Below are positions 20,511-32,633 of a DNA stretch of 64,000 bases, one piece after another. The position numbers and the translations under genes were made by a program. The notes beneath the pieces are model-generated. The model saw nothing but the letters and a program-made list of their open reading frames with translations, searched no databases and had not been told where the DNA came from. The DNA is taken from the NCBI RefSeq assembly GCF_910594005.1, contig NC_057816.1:43238797-43302796 (forward strand), written 5' to 3'. This DNA is from Cervus elaphus. Lineage: Eukaryota > Chordata > Mammalia > Artiodactyla > Cervidae. The number at the start of each line of letters is the position of its first letter. Position 1 is the stretch's first letter.

Positions 20511-20653
20511 GTCTTCTGGAGGAGGGCATGGCAAGCCACTCCAGTATTCTTGCCTGGAGAATGCCATGGACAGAGAAGCCTGGAGTGCTATAGTCCATGG
20601 GGTCACAGAGAGTTGGCCACGACTGAGCAACTAAACACAGCACAGCATAGCAC
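20511..20653 (+). mobile_element. Bov-tA SINE, 5'-truncated
   Basis: Forward copy lacking the tRNA head, ending in a CACAGCACAGCATAGCACAG tail. Target duplication AGAATCT at 20504-20510 and 20654-20660. Confidence 0.9.
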
Positions 20654-20660
20654 AGAATCT

Positions 20661-21405
20661 AGGAACTACCAAAATTGTGATTCTCTTGGACATTGATGTT
20701 GAAGAAGTGTGAGATTTCTCAAGTCATACTATATTCTCAGTCTTCAGCAGCTATCAGGTATGGATTACATTTACTAAGCTAGATTGCACCATAGACATGA
20801 TCACTTTGGAGAAGGGAGGAATTAGGATTTCAATTTGGAATAATGAATCTGTGCTGCCTATCCAATACCTACAGAAAATATTGAGTAGCATTTGGACACA
20901 GAGGTCTAAATTTTAATAGACATAATTGGGAAATATAATATATACTGCTTTATGTATTATAAAGTTAGCAGTTCATATCCATATGGTATTTAAAATGATG
21001 AGAGTGGATTAAGTTGGTAAGGTAGAAAGCATAACAAGAAAAGAGAGGAAAAGATAGAAAGAGTGAAAGGGGATGGGGTCAAGCCCAGGATAGAGCACTG
21101 AGGCTATTTAATATATAACCCCCATAGAAATGAGAAAGGAAGAGAGAGAAGTGACCAAAGAGAGCAGAGGTTGGTGGGGGTAGGGGTGGAACAGAAGCAC
21201 TCAGTGTCAAAAAGCCAAAACAAAATGGTACTTTCAGAAATAGTGTATGTTCAACTATATGAAGAGCTGCAGAAAAGTCAAATATGGTGCAGACTAAAAG
21301 TATCTACTAATATAATCAACCCAGAGGTCATTGGAGAGCTTAGTGTACTAGTTTTGGTTGAATAATAGAAACCAAAGTGAGTGGACTGAGAAATTAATAG
21401 AAGAT
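20661..21405. other. Intergenic stretch, no gene recognised
   Basis: Purine-rich sequence (GAGAGGAAAAGATAGAAAG region near 21040-21160), partly resembling old L2-type sequence but too degraded to classify. No gene or RNA recognised. Confidence 0.45.
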
Positions 21406-21416
21406 AAGAAATGGAA

Positions 21417-21637
21417 GGACTTCCCAGGAGATGCTAGTCGTTAAGAACCTACCTGCCAATACAGGAGACCCAAGAGGTGCAGGTTTGATCTCTGGGTTGG
21501 GAAGGTCTCCCCTAGAGGAAGGCATGGCAACCCACTCCAGTATTCTTGCCTGGAGAATCCCATGGACAGAGGAGCCTGGAGGGCTACACTTCATAGGGTT
21601 GCAAAGAGTCAGACTTGACTGAAGGTACTTAGCTTGC
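21417..21637 (+). mobile_element. Bov-tA SINE, full length
   Basis: Forward SINE from GACTTCCCAGGAGATGCTAG to the BovA end, bounded by a perfect 11-bp target duplication AAGAAATGGAA (21406-21416 and 21638-21648). Confidence 0.93.
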
Positions 21638-21648
21638 AAGAAATGGAA

Positions 21649-22974
21649 ACGGATACTTTTTCAGATATTTGGCTATAAAGGGCTGAAGAGAGACTGGAGA
21701 GTAGTTGAAAGGGGTGAGAAAATTCAGGGATGTTTTTTCTCTAGTGGTGGGAGAGGGTGTTTAATGGTAATGTAAAGTATCCAGTAGAAGGCAGATAGTA
21801 CAAAAATAATAGGAGAAATTAAGAAGTTAGTCAATAGGAAAAGTTCCTAAAAAAAAAAAAGAGTATGAAATTCATAACCCAGGAAGAGTTTAATTGGAGG
21901 AAGAATACATCCTTTAACAGAAGGGAAGGAGGAAAAGGAGGTGAAGACACAGGAGGATTTATGAAGTTGGAAACGGGAAGTTGAAGTGGTCTCCCTGTGA
22001 TGGCTTCCATTTTTTCCTGCAAAAGAGAAAAAGTTTTACCTGTTGAAATTGCTAGAAGTGAGACAAGAGATCAAAAGTTTAGAGAGAATAGAGAGGGTTT
22101 AAAATAGTAGTTGTAGAAAGTAGGAAAGACAGCTAATCAGAGAAACACAGGAAAACTGCCAGTTAAAACTGGCATGAATTATAGTCATGAATTATAGAGC
22201 AATTTCTCTGCTTCATTGTGCCATTGTAGTTAAACAAATTTCAAGAACATGGAGCCATTGACCCAGGGAGAGAATTGTACTAACTAAGGTATGATATTTT
22301 CTGGGCAAAGGGGCAAGGAAATATAGAGATGGCAAAAGTGCTTGAAACAGGGGACCATAAGAAATGAAGAAGAGGCTGGTGGATAAGGAAAAAATAGGAC
22401 AATTAACTGGATACTGTAGAATTCTGGATAGTTGAAGAGGTGTAATAAAAATAATTAAAAAGCTAATCCCCCAAACAGTGGAGGTTGTGGTCAGAGGATT
22501 ACAAAATTAGAGTTTTTCTACTTAAAGCAACTTTGAGTAGTGTATATGCCCAGTTGGTGAACATGGTATGGGTGGTAATGAAATGGAAAAGAATGGTCCT
22601 GAGTAAGAGAAGGGCCTTCTGTCTCTACTCCTTTATTTTCCTTTTAAAATGGCTGTTTTACTTTATGTTTTACTGAAAATAGGAAAAAAAAAAAAAAAGA
22701 AATGTTACAAACTGAATCTGCCTAAAGTCAGATAATTGGTGATGCAAATACTTTTTCCCTTACCACTGTTACTGACTGAAGGCGAGTTTTGAGATGCTTT
22801 AATGAAGCATTTAAGATACGGATCACCTTGGTGACAGTGCTCTGAAAGGGGTTTTACATCATCAGCCCTCCCAAATCTAGTGGTAGAAATAGCTTCTGAT
22901 CTGTTCTTTGGAAAACTGACAGGTGAGGGGTGATAAGTGAGAAGTCTGGGACACCATATAATCTATTTGGGTAT
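21649..22974. other. Intergenic stretch, no gene recognised
   Basis: AT- and purine-rich DNA with A-runs at about 21849-21860 and 22684-22698. No gene, RNA or clear transposon end was recognised. Parts resemble degraded L2. Confidence 0.45.
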
Positions 22975-23700
22975 TTAAAAAAAATTTTTTTAAAACCTTT
23001 ATATTCTATATTGGAGTGTAGCCGAGTAACAGTGTTGTGACACTTTCAGGTGGACAACACAGGGGCGGAGCCGTACATACACGTGTGTCCATTCTCCCCC
23101 AGACTCTTCTTCCATCCAGGCTGCCACGTAACACTGAGCAGAGTTCCCTGCGCTATACCATGGGCCCTTGCTGGTTATCCCTTTTGAATACAGCTGTGTG
23201 TACTTGTCCATGCCGAAGTCTCTAACTACCCCTTTCCTCCCTCTTTCTCCCTCAGCAGCCACACTTTCATTCTATGTGTTATTTATGGTGTGTTGTGCGT
23301 GTGTGCTCAGTCACGTTTGACTCCTTTGCAACCCTACGGACTGTAGCCCCCTAGGCTCCTCTCCCCATGGAATTTTCCAGGCAAGAATGCTGGAGTGGGT
23401 TGCCATGCCCTCCTCCAGGGGAGACTTCTGACCCAGAGATTGAACCCGTGTCTCTAATATCTCCTGCATTGGCAGGCGGGTTCTTTGCCACCAGTGGATT
23501 CTTCACCACTGAGCCACCTGGGAATATTCTCTGAGAGTCTGTTTCTGTTTTGTAAACAAGTTCATTTGTGTCATTTCTATTGTTTCTTTTGAGATTCTGC
23601 ATGTAAAGGATGTCATTTGATACTTCTCCTTCTCTGACTTATTTCACTCAGTATGACGGTCTCTAGGTCCATTTCTTATCTTTTCCCTTGTCTCACGACA
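22975..23700 (-). mobile_element. Artiodactyl L1 3'UTR variant, reverse, carrying a SINE
   Basis: Reverse L1 3' end with TTTATATTCTATATTGGAGTG, TTCCCTGCGCTATACCATGG, and, after the SINE, TGACTTATTTCACTCAGTAT. Its UTR differs from the ruminant L1 end seen elsewhere in this window, so it is a different L1 subfamily. Confidence 0.7.
23292..23523 (-). mobile_element. Bov-tA SINE
   Basis: Reverse SINE, with an extra partly duplicated head segment (two GATTCTT/TCTTTGCC-type stretches around 23490-23510), inserted in the L1 3'UTR. Confidence 0.85.
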
Positions 23701-23729
23701 TGCTCATTAGCTCCTATCCTTCAGCAAAA

Positions 23730-24260
23730 GTTTAACAAACAATGAGAGCTTATGTTGAGATGATGCCAAATCATCCTTCCCAGGATGACCATTTGTCCTG
23801 GAATAGCGCTGACCCAGGAGGAGAAAATAAGTATCAGCTAGGAGTAGTGACGGTTGTTCAAGGATTACTTTCTGAAGGTGGTGACGTGTGAGCTGAGTCT
23901 TACAGGGTAAGTACTAGTTAACAAGGTGGAGGAGTTGTAAGGAAAAGTTCCAGACAGAAGCTCAGACGTGTGAGAGATAGTTAAATCTAGTATCCACTGA
24001 TGCACTCTTCTTCCATGCAAGGTAAGCTTTATACTAGCCACCCTAAGCAACACAAAGATGTCTCAGAACAGTGCTAAGTTGAGGATATTTAATGTGAAAC
24101 CTTGCTATTATATCTGGACCTGACACTTCCTGGATTACAAGCTTTTAGGACTTGGATCAGGCTTATTTTGAGCTCCTCTGTTCACTTTGTACCCAGAATG
24201 ATACTTGGCATCTAGGAGGTATTTATTATATAATTGTCAAATAAATGAATGAATAAATTC
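23730..24260. repeat. L2-like remnants
   Basis: The right part (about 24130-24260, plus) shows the L2 3' layout with GATACTTGGCATCTAGGAGG and an ending of AAATAAATGAATGAATAAA. The left part (GGTGGTGACGTGTGAGCTGAG) resembles L2/MIR-type sequence of the opposite orientation. Confidence 0.5.
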
Positions 24261-24638
24261 AACTGCTAGTCTAAGTCCCAGCATAAATTATATTTCAGGG
24301 TACTTGTGACTAAAATATTGCATTTGGAACTACTGCAAAATTAGGCTTATTTATACCTTCAAACATTGATCATACAATCTTTGAGCACCTCTAATTTCAG
24401 AGAACTTGTTATATTTTGAAAGTAATTGGTTTGGACATTTCCAGGTGTTAGAAAGATCTTCCTGATATTGTGTCAAAATCCCCTGACTTTAATTATCATC
24501 TTAATTCCCCTGTCTTATCTCTGGAAGGCGGCTATGCTCACCCTTATACCACCAATGCTGGTTCTTGTCTTATCTCTGAACTTGAAAGCAGTAGAGACTA
24601 CAGTTAATTCTTCTTTAACATGGTAACAGTTCAAACTT

Positions 24639-24864
24639 GAGCGCATACATGCTAAGTCATTTCAGTCGTGTCCGACTCTTTGTGACCCTATGGACTGTAG
24701 CCTTCCAGACTCTTCTGTCCATGGGATTCTCCATGCAAGATATTGGAGTAGGTTGCCATGTTCTCCTCCAGGGAAGATTCCCAACCCAGGGATCAAACCT
24801 ACATCTCTTCTGCCTCCTGCATTGGCAGGCAGTTTCTTTACTTCCCAGCATCACCTGGGAAGTC
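24639..24864 (-). mobile_element. Bov-tA SINE with perfect target duplication
   Basis: Reverse full-length SINE flanked by CAGTTCAAACTT on both sides (24627-24638 and 24865-24876). Confidence 0.95.
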
Positions 24865-24876
24865 CAGTTCAAACTT

Positions 24877-25599
24877 AAGGTAGGAATATTATCTATCACC
24901 TTTCCTTCTATGCCCACCTAGCTTCCACAACAAGCCTCTTTCTCCAGGCTAAGTATAACAATTCCTTCTTCCTTTCTTCAGTCACTCTTTACTAGCTGCT
25001 ATTTATCTTTAAGGTCTTTGAGCTTAACTGCTACTCTCTCAGAAAAACCTAACACAGGTTAGATCCCCTTATTAAAAACTTCTATACCACCTTAATTTTC
25101 TCCTACCTGGTGCTTTTTAGGTTAGAAACTGTTAACGTCTGTCTTCCCTGCTAGATACAAAGTACCTTAAGAAAATCGGCCCGCTAGAGGGAAAGACAAA
25201 CAAAAATCACTGGGAAGAGAAAGATTAAACTCAAATGAAATAGATAGTTGTTAAATGAGTAAACAAAAATAAAATTAGAAATGGCAGAGATCATAATAAA
25301 AATGAAGATGCTTGATCGAGATAATGGGAAACAAGGGTCAGGAAAGACCTTTCTAAAAACCTATTGTTTAAGCGGAGAGACCTCAGGGTGTGCATGCTAA
25401 TATGACTAGGGAAAAGACAACTGGAGGGGATATTCAGTGAAGAGAGCGTGTTGTGTTATTTGATGCAAGTATAATGTTAGGGAAGCACAGGGATCTTGAA
25501 ACAATAATTTAATTTACTAGTGCAATGAAAACTGATACCAGTTCTACAAAGTAGAGTCACAATTTATAATTAACATAAAAATATTGAAATACAAATAAT
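24877..25599. other. Intergenic stretch, no gene recognised
   Basis: No coding frame, RNA gene or clear repeat was found. Composition is ordinary for the region. Confidence 0.5.
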
Positions 25600-27029
25600 T
25601 GGACTTTTGCTTCCAGCCAAAATGTTGAAACAAGGAATAGATTTAGCTTTCCTTTTTTTAAAACTTATGTATTTTTAATTGAAGGATAGTTGCTTTACAG
25701 TATTGTGTTGCTTTCTGCCCTGCATCAACATGAACCTACCATAGGTATACACATATCCCCTCCCTCTCAGACTTTCCTCCCACCTCCCATCTGAATCAAC
25801 TGAAAAACCACACAAGATATACAAGGCAATGCTTTCAAGATATTGAACATGGGGTGAGGAAGGGTAGTGATCCCTAAAACTGGGGGAAAATGCAAGGTCA
25901 ATCCCATGATTGCCCCAGCCTTTCCCTTTAAAAAATTTCTAGGTTGAGATGTGGGGAGTGAGGACACTGATGGAGCCCAAGAGACTCCTGAATTGACAGG
26001 ATGAAGCTGAGAGTCTGGGAGAGCAGGGGGTTTCACATACAAGAGAAGATGCATTAATTTCAGAAATCTTCAGTGGCCGCCCATGAGTATTCATCTGTGT
26101 GAAGAAACCTGCCTGAGAACAGAAAAAGAGCTACAGAAAGATAAAAGGGAGAAGTATTCACTAGTCAAGCAGAGCCAGGAAGAGTGCCTCTTCCCACCAT
26201 CCTACCTGGAAAATAGGTAATTCACAGGATTTTGAGTAGAGTATGCGAAAAGATCAGCCATGGATTAACCTTAGATTAAATGTCATTTTGATATACAAAA
26301 CAAGACAAAATCAGTCAAAAAAGATCACTCTTCCCTTGTAACTTAACTGTGACCTTGGAAAAATCTCAAGAATATATTTAGGAATATAAAACTGTCCAAC
26401 ATCAAATAAGGTAAAATACAAAGCCTAGCATCTAATGTAAATTACCCAGCTCGCTCTGCACAGCAAACATACATCCTTTGTAATAATAGGTTCAAGGTTA
26501 GCCAAGATTCACAGACATAGATACCATACCATGTACCTGTGGGGTCACTCAGGAATACTCAACACGGCAAATTTAAACGTGGGAATACCAAATATGTAGT
26601 GTTCCTTCAGGCAATCTTTGGAAAAAGAATATTTTTCAATGTAAAATATAATTTTGCTATCAGAAATAAATAAATAAATAAATATCCAGGCATATGAGTC
26701 TATTCCTAGCAAATATACTTTTCACAAATGAAAGTTAAACAAATATTTTGTCAAATACACAAAACCTGAAAAAGTTTACCATCACCAGATCCACACTACA
26801 GTAAGTGTTAATGGAGGCTTTGCAGCAGAAGGAAAGCAATACCAGATAGAAGCATAAATCTATACAAAAGAATAATAATCACTGCAAGGGAGACTCTGTG
26901 GGTAAGTATATAATTTTTTTTCATATTATTTAAATCTCCTTAGTATATAAATTGGTACTTTGAACAAAAATATGAATAATGTAGTGTGGAGTTTACAGCA
27001 TATGTAAAACACCAGTGAAATATTATGAC
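25600..27029 (+). mobile_element. Old L1 (L1M-type) 5'UTR remnant
   Basis: The stretch from about 26690 to 27025 matches the layout of an L1M 5'UTR: TTACCATCACCAGATCCACA, AGCAGAAGGAAAGCAATACC, then GTGGGTAAGTATATAA and a GTGGAGTTTACAGCATATG ending. The part from 25600 has the same character, less clearly. It is split near 25650-25790 by a young L1 3' fragment. The 95-codon minus-strand frame at 25767-26054 lies in it and is not a gene. A (TAAA)n tract is at about 26664-26684. Confidence 0.65.
25650..25790 (-). mobile_element. Artiodactyl L1 3' end fragment, reverse
   Basis: Reverse ruminant-type L1 end: TTTTTAATTGAAGGATAGTT, then CATCAACATGAACCTACC and a C-rich CCCCTCCCTCTC segment. Confidence 0.75.
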
Positions 27030-27391
27030 ACATCAAACTTTTTTTATTATTATTCTTCTTATTATGGTGACCTGTGATACTACTATTGTAATTGTTTTAA
27101 GGCACATGAACTGTGCCCATATAACATGGCAAATTTTATCAATAAAAACTGTGTATGTTCTGACTGCTCCACTGACAACCCATTCCTGCTTTTCCTCTCT
27201 TCTTAGGCCTCCCTATTCTCGAGACAAAACAGTATTGAAGTCAGGCCAGTTAGTCACTCTGCAATGACCTCCAAGTGTTCAAGTGAAAGGAAGAGTTACA
27301 CATCACTCATTTAAACCAAAAACCAAGATAGGCCTAAAGCTAGGCCTCTTGTACCAGCTAGCCAGGTTGTGACTGCAAAGGAAATGTTCTT

Positions 27392-27562
27392 TTTTTTCTT
27401 TTTTTAATTTTTTAATATACTTGGTTGTATCAGGTCTTAGTTGTAGAACATGGGCTTAGTTGCCCCATGGCATGTGTGATCTTAGTTTCCTGACCAGGGA
27501 CTGAACCAGCATCCTCTGCGTGGAAGGCAGATTCTTTACCATGGGACTACCTGGGAAGTCCC
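27392..27562 (-). mobile_element. CHR-type SINE inside Tigger1
   Basis: Reverse tRNA-derived SINE: poly-T start, then CTTAGTTTCCTGACCAGGGA and an ending of CTACCTGGGAAGTCC. Perfect 13-bp target duplication AGGAAATGTTCTT (27379-27391 and 27563-27575), which is Tigger sequence. Confidence 0.92.
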
Positions 27563-27788
27563 AGGAAATGTTCTTGAAGGAAATTAAAATTTACTCTAGT
27601 GAACACACACATGATGAGAAAACAAAGTAGCCTTACTGTGGATATGCAGGAAGTTTTAGTGGCCCGAATAGAAGATCAAATCAGCCAAAGTGTTCCTTTA
27701 GCCAAAGCCTAACTCTTCAATTCTATTGAGGCTGAGAAAAATTTGAAGAAGAAAATTTGCAGAAGAAAAATTTGAAGCTAGCAGAGGT

Positions 27789-28000
27789 CCCAGATGGCAC
27801 TAGTGGTGAAGAATCTCCTGCCAATGCAGGGATGGAAGAGAGGCAGTTTGGATCCCTGGGTCAGGAAAGTTCCCTGGAGAAGGAAATGGCAACCCACTCC
27901 AGTATTCTTGCCTGGAGAATCCCACGGAGAGGAGAGTGGTGGGCTACAGTCGATGGGGTCGCATAGAGTCAAACACAACCGAGTGTCTGAGCATACACAC
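27789..28000 (+). mobile_element. Bov-tA SINE inside Tigger1
   Basis: Forward SINE from CCCAGATGGCACTAGTGG to an ACACAC tail. Near-perfect target duplication AGCAGAGGT / AGCAGAAGT (27780-27788, 28001-28009) in Tigger transposase sequence. Confidence 0.9.
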
Positions 28001-28599
28001 AGCAGAAGTTATTAGTTCATGAGATTTAAGGAAAGAAGCCATCTCCATAACATCGAAGTCATAAGTGAAGCAGCAAGTGTTAAGGTAGAAGCTAAAGCAA
28101 TTGTCCAGAAATTGTAGCTAGAATAATTAATGAAGTTGGTTACACTAAACAATGGATTTTCAATGTAGATGAAGCAACCTTCTATTGGAAGAAGATTCCA
28201 TGTAGGACTTTCATAGGTAGAGAGGAAAAGTCAACGGCTGGCTTTAAGGCTTCAAAAGACAGACTGACTCTCTCGGTCAGATGACTTTAAGTTGAAGCCG
28301 GTATTCATTTACTACACTGAAAATCACAGAACACTTAAGAATTATGTAAATCCACTCTGCTTGTGCTGTATAAATGAAACTACAAAGCTGGGATGACAGC
28401 ACATCTGTTTACAACATGGTTTACTGCATATTTTAAGCCCCTGATGAGACCTACTGCTCAGGAGGAAAAAAAAAAAAAGATTCCTTTCAAAATATTACTG
28501 CTCATTGACAATGCAGCTGGTCACCCAAGAGCTCTGGTGGAGATGGGATTAATGTTTTCATGTCTGCTGAGACAGCATCTGTTTTGCAGCCCATGGATC

Positions 28600-29285
28600 A
28601 AAGTGATGTCTCTGCTTTTTAATATGCTGTCTAGGTTTGCCATAGCTTTCCTTCCAAAGAGCACACATCTTTTAATTTCATGGCTGCAGTCACCATCCAC
28701 AGTAATTTTGGACCTGCACACAGGTTTCTCAGGAGACAAATAAGGTGCTCTGTAATCCCACATCTTTCAGAATTTTCCACAGTTTGTTGTGATCCACAGA
28801 GTCAAAGGCTTTAGCATAGTCAATGAAGCACAAGGAAATGTTTTTCTGGAATTTCCTTGCTTTCTCCATGATCCAATGAACACTGGCAATTTGATCTCTG
28901 GTTTCTCTGCCTTTTCTAAACACAGCTTGTACATCTGGAAGTTCTTGGTTCACGTAATGTTGAAGCCTAGCTTGAAGGATTTTGAACATAACCTTACTTG
29001 TATGTGAAATGAGCCCAATTGTTTGAACATTCTTTGACATTGCCCTTCTTTGGAACTGGAATGAAAATTAACCTTTTCCAGTCTTGTGGCCACTGCTGAG
29101 TTTTCCAAATTTCCTGGCATATTGAGTGCAGCACTTTAACAACGTCCTCTTTCAGGATGATGTTTTGTCAGAACACTTCACCATGACCCAACTGTCTTGG
29201 GTGGCCAAGAATGGCATGGCTCATAGCTCCATTGAGTTATGCAAGGCCCTTTGCATGATAAGGCTGTGATCCATGAAAGGGCGTA
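28600..29285 (-). mobile_element. BovB LINE inside Tigger1, reverse, rearranged
   Basis: On the minus strand the frame 29040-28729 encodes BovB reverse transcriptase, with FIDYAKAFDSVDHNKLWKIL (catalytic Asp region). It then jumps to SKITVDGDCSHEIKR without the intervening palm segment, so the YADD region is deleted. Sequence beyond 29160 belongs to a more upstream BovB part joined by another deletion. The element stops at ILKSRDIT and lacks the usual CTGAA tail. Confidence 0.8.
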
Positions 29286-29413
29286 GTATATTGTAAACAT
29301 AATTGTAACACGCACTGGGAAACCAAAAAATTCACGTGACTCACTTTGTTGAGATATTCACTTTACTGAAGTGGTCTGGAACAAAACCCACAATATCTTG
29401 GAGGTATGCCTAT

Positions 29414-30479
29414 ATAAGTGTCACAAGGAGTTTAAAGATGTGTGTACAGGTATGTAGGTGACTTTGTGTTAAAAGCCGTCCTTAAATCTATCCCTCACTG
29501 CAATCCAGTATCCAAATGGATGGGCTTCTCTCACTTTGAACGACCTCATGTAATATTTTGCTTTGCTCTAATTACTTTCACTTAATCTTCTCTCATTTTC
29601 TGCTATGCCCAAGTTAGTATTTTGCACATGGTAAGTATTGGAGAGTCCATAGTTAAGTTCAGTAGAAGTTAAGCTTCTAGAAGGAGTTATTTTCCCCCAC
29701 AAATAGCAATGATGAGGCTTTAAAAACAAAAATGATTTGTTAGAAAATCAAGTTAAATCAAAGGTCAAAGAATCTAAATAACTTGGAAATAAAATCTAAA
29801 TAGTTAGACATCCACTCTCACATAAACCAATTCAGACTTTGTATCTGCCTTTATAGTTTATACAGAGGGAGATTTATTTTTATACTAAGCAACCATTCAT
29901 TTAGAATGTGTACAATTAGGGAGATCAAATAAACATGCTTTTCAAATGGTACAAGGCAATAGCTATTGATATACAAATTAACTTTCCCCTAACCCTGAAG
30001 ACACTGTTAGATGTAAGATCTTAATAGCATGTGGATTTACAGACCATGAGTCCAAACCTTTATTACACAGTTGGCATGTCTGTACTACAGATGTGACATG
30101 CCCTGCAAATGAGCCCTGGCTCTCTGAAAAAAATGTTGTTCTCTGGCCGACCTGGGGACAGAGAGCCCAGAGCTTCCAAATACACCTGATGGCAACTTTA
30201 ATCGTCAACATCTCTGAACCATTTTTTCTTTTGCCTCCCTAAGATTATTCACGTTGAGAAAATAAAAGTAGTTATGCATATTTTAAAAACCTACTTATTA
30301 TTGTTATACACTCAGGACTGTGCCAGACTGCAGCTACTGAAATAAGACATAACCATATGCCCAATGACATGTCATAGATTCCCATTCTCTCAGACTTGAC
30401 CAGAGACTGCCAAAGTAGGGACATTTCTTAGGAAAGATTTACGAGGGTGAAGTCAGGGAGTGAGGACAGGAAACTAATA
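29414..30479. other. Intergenic stretch, no gene recognised
   Basis: A stretch at about 29990-30210 has a more balanced, less AT-rich composition than its surroundings and no repeat signature. It could be conserved non-coding DNA, but the sequence alone cannot show that. No gene was recognised. Confidence 0.5.
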
Positions 30480-30680
30480 TCAACAATCTACCAGGCACTG
30501 TGCCAGGCTTGTTATAGATGCTCTAGTATATAATGCTTACAACATGCTGTAAGGTAGCTATTATTAACCCCATTTTATGGGCAGAAAAATTGGGGCTGTG
30601 AAACGTTAAACCACTTGCCAAATTCACAAAGCAGCAAAGTATTATTATTTAAACTCAGAGTTGTATGACTGCATAGGGTT
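30480..30680 (-). repeat. MIR SINE
   Basis: Reverse MIR: CAGGCACTGTGCCAGGCTTG, then GCTATTATTAACCCCATTTT and CCACTTGCCAAATTCACAAAG in the expected order. Confidence 0.75.
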
Positions 30681-31340
30681 TCCACCATACTATACAAACT
30701 CTCAGACAGAAAGCTCCAGCACAGAAAAGAAAAATTAATATTTTCATATTATTCAAGAAGCATAATTCAGATCCAAATTCAGATCATGATGTCACTGAGG
30801 ACTTTATGGGAATATGTCTCTTATGCTGCTTTTATTTTTTTTTAATGGTAAATGCCATGATTCTGCTTCTCAAGAAAAGGAACAATAGAATCAGAAACAA
30901 TAAGCAGAATATATTTGTAAAGAATAAATCACTCTGAGCAAACCTAATTACTTTCTTTCTTCCAACAAAATTACATGGCCAAAAGATAATGGAAGTACAA
31001 AAGACACAATCTATCATGATTACTAATATAACAAATAGTGTCTCTTAGACATTAACCAGCACAATTAATTGAAAATAGTCTCAAGCTCGAATAAAAATTG
31101 ACTTCAAAGGGATGAAAGGTCAGTGTCATATAATGTCAGGGGCCAATGTGGGCTGCCTGCCTCACTCAGCCCCAACTGCCATTTGTAATGTTTCTTGGAG
31201 AAGCAGCAATTGCCTGGAATGACAAAGCAAGATGAAACCGTCTGTCTAGTGCTGGTTCTGCCTTTCTAGGAGACGCAAATTGCATTAGATGAGGATGAAA
31301 GTGGGGTGGAGGCATGGAGAATTTACACAGTAGCAGCTGT
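30681..31340. other. Intergenic stretch, no gene recognised
   Basis: AT-rich to about 31110, then somewhat GC-richer to 31310. No transposon ends, frames or RNA genes were recognised. Confidence 0.5.
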
Positions 31341-31353
31341 AAAACAAATATAT

Positions 31354-31564
31354 GGTGGTGGTGGTGGTTTAGTTGCTAAGTTGTGTCCAACTCTTGTAAC
31401 TTCATGTACTGTGGCCTGCCAGGCTCCTCTGTCTAGTGGGATTCTCTAGGAAAGGATAGTAGGTTGCTATTTCCTTCTCCAGGGGATCTTCCCAACCCAG
31501 GGAGCAAACCCTTGTCTCTTGTGTTGCAGGTGGATTCTTTAGTGACTGATCCACCAGCAAACTC
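31354..31564 (-). mobile_element. Bov-tA SINE with perfect target duplication
   Basis: Reverse SINE with a (GGT)n stretch at its BovA end (31354-31367). Perfect 13-bp target duplication AAAACAAATATAT (31341-31353, 31565-31577). Confidence 0.94.
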
Positions 31565-31577
31565 AAAACAAATATAT

Positions 31578-32335
31578 AATGATTCAGGAAAGAAGTGTGT
31601 AAAACCACTTGAGAGAGCCATTGTAACCTCATTACTGAATTAAACTGAATTTTGCAACATAATCTGAAGAAATAATTTATCGGTCAGAGTCAGCTTCGAA
31701 AGCATAGGAAAAGGAAACACTAAGACAGAACATGAAAAATTTTAGACTTAGCAAGGCTCAGTAACCTGTCCAAGGGCGCACAGTCATTCAGGGGCTGAGG
31801 GAGAACTAATGCATGGATATGTCAGTGTCTCCTGATTTTTAACCAGCTGCCATCCATCCTCTGTTGTCACTCTGCGTAAAGATGACCAAGGTTCACTCAC
31901 TTTCTCTACCTTCTTTATGCCAGATTCTGCTAGGTCTCATAAATCAAAAGGGTGACCTGGGGTGGTTGGTAGTAGAAAGGTGCACAACCTCCTGTAATGA
32001 GGATAATCAGAATCTACAGAGTGGTGAATAGACAACTTCCTGCTTTCTTTCTAGGAACCTGTGGACTCTTTTAAGAAACAGATCTTGGTTTAATCTGAAG
32101 GCATGAAGAGTCATCTGCAATGCACCTTTGGGCCTCTAGCCAGGACAGAGAGTGTCAGGCTTGCCAAAGTGACCACACTCTCAGGCTTATTCTAGGAGGC
32201 ACCCTTCTCGTTGAGATTCTATACAGAAGAATCATTTAAGCTACTTAGGGGATGACAACAGGAGCATTCCTCATAAACCAGGCAGAGCAAAGAAGCCTAT
32301 GTTTGCTGTTGAGAGATGAAAAACTATATATACAT
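31578..32335. other. Intergenic stretch with a weak MIR fragment
   Basis: A MIR-like piece occurs around 31750-31830 (GGCTCAGTAACCTGTCCAAG). Otherwise no gene or repeat was recognised. Confidence 0.5.
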
Positions 32336-32364
32336 ATATTTATTTATTTATTTATTTATTTATC
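32336..32364. repeat. (TTTA)n microsatellite
   Basis: About seven TTTA units, preceded by a TATATATACATATA stretch. Confidence 0.95.
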
Positions 32365-32499
32365 CCAGGATGTAGCTTCTATTCGCCTGGGTTGAACATA
32401 GGCCAACTCACCAGGCAAAATGTGAAGTGTACAAAATGTTCTTCCATATCCCTGAGACAGGATTTTGTCAATGAGTGTGATAGACTGAGACTACTACAG

Positions 32500-32627
32500 C
32501 TCCTGGCAGAGGAAATGGCAACCCGCTCCAATATTCTTGCCTGGGAAATCCTGTGGATAGAGTAGCCTAGGGTCTATTGCCCATGGGGTCACAAAGAGTT
32601 GGACACAACTCAGCAACTATACAACAA
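32500..32627 (+). mobile_element. Bov-tA SINE, 5'-truncated
   Basis: Forward BovA body without the tRNA head, flanked by a short CTACAG duplication (32494-32499, 32628-32633). Confidence 0.85.
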
Positions 32628-32633
32628 CTACAG

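Larger units (their letters stand above)
27030..29413 (+). mobile_element. Tigger1-type DNA transposon, split by three insertions
   Basis: This is a fossil TcMar-Tigger element. Its pieces carry transposase remnants: CCTCCAAGTGTTCAAGTGAA near the start of the gene, the NVDE-type first catalytic Asp region near 28165, and LLIDNAAGHPRALVEMG with the second catalytic Asp (about 28494-28545). The 3' end has GCACTGGGAAACCAAAAAAT and the terminal inverted repeat closing in GAGGTATGCCTA (about 29413). The matching 5' inverted repeat was not found. Insertions are a CHR SINE, a Bov-tA and a reverse BovB. Many stops; long dead. Confidence 0.85.

Noticed and set aside
28393..28743. Tigger transposase frame as a domesticated gene
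   Set aside because: It is interrupted by stops and insertions and switches directly into a reverse BovB.
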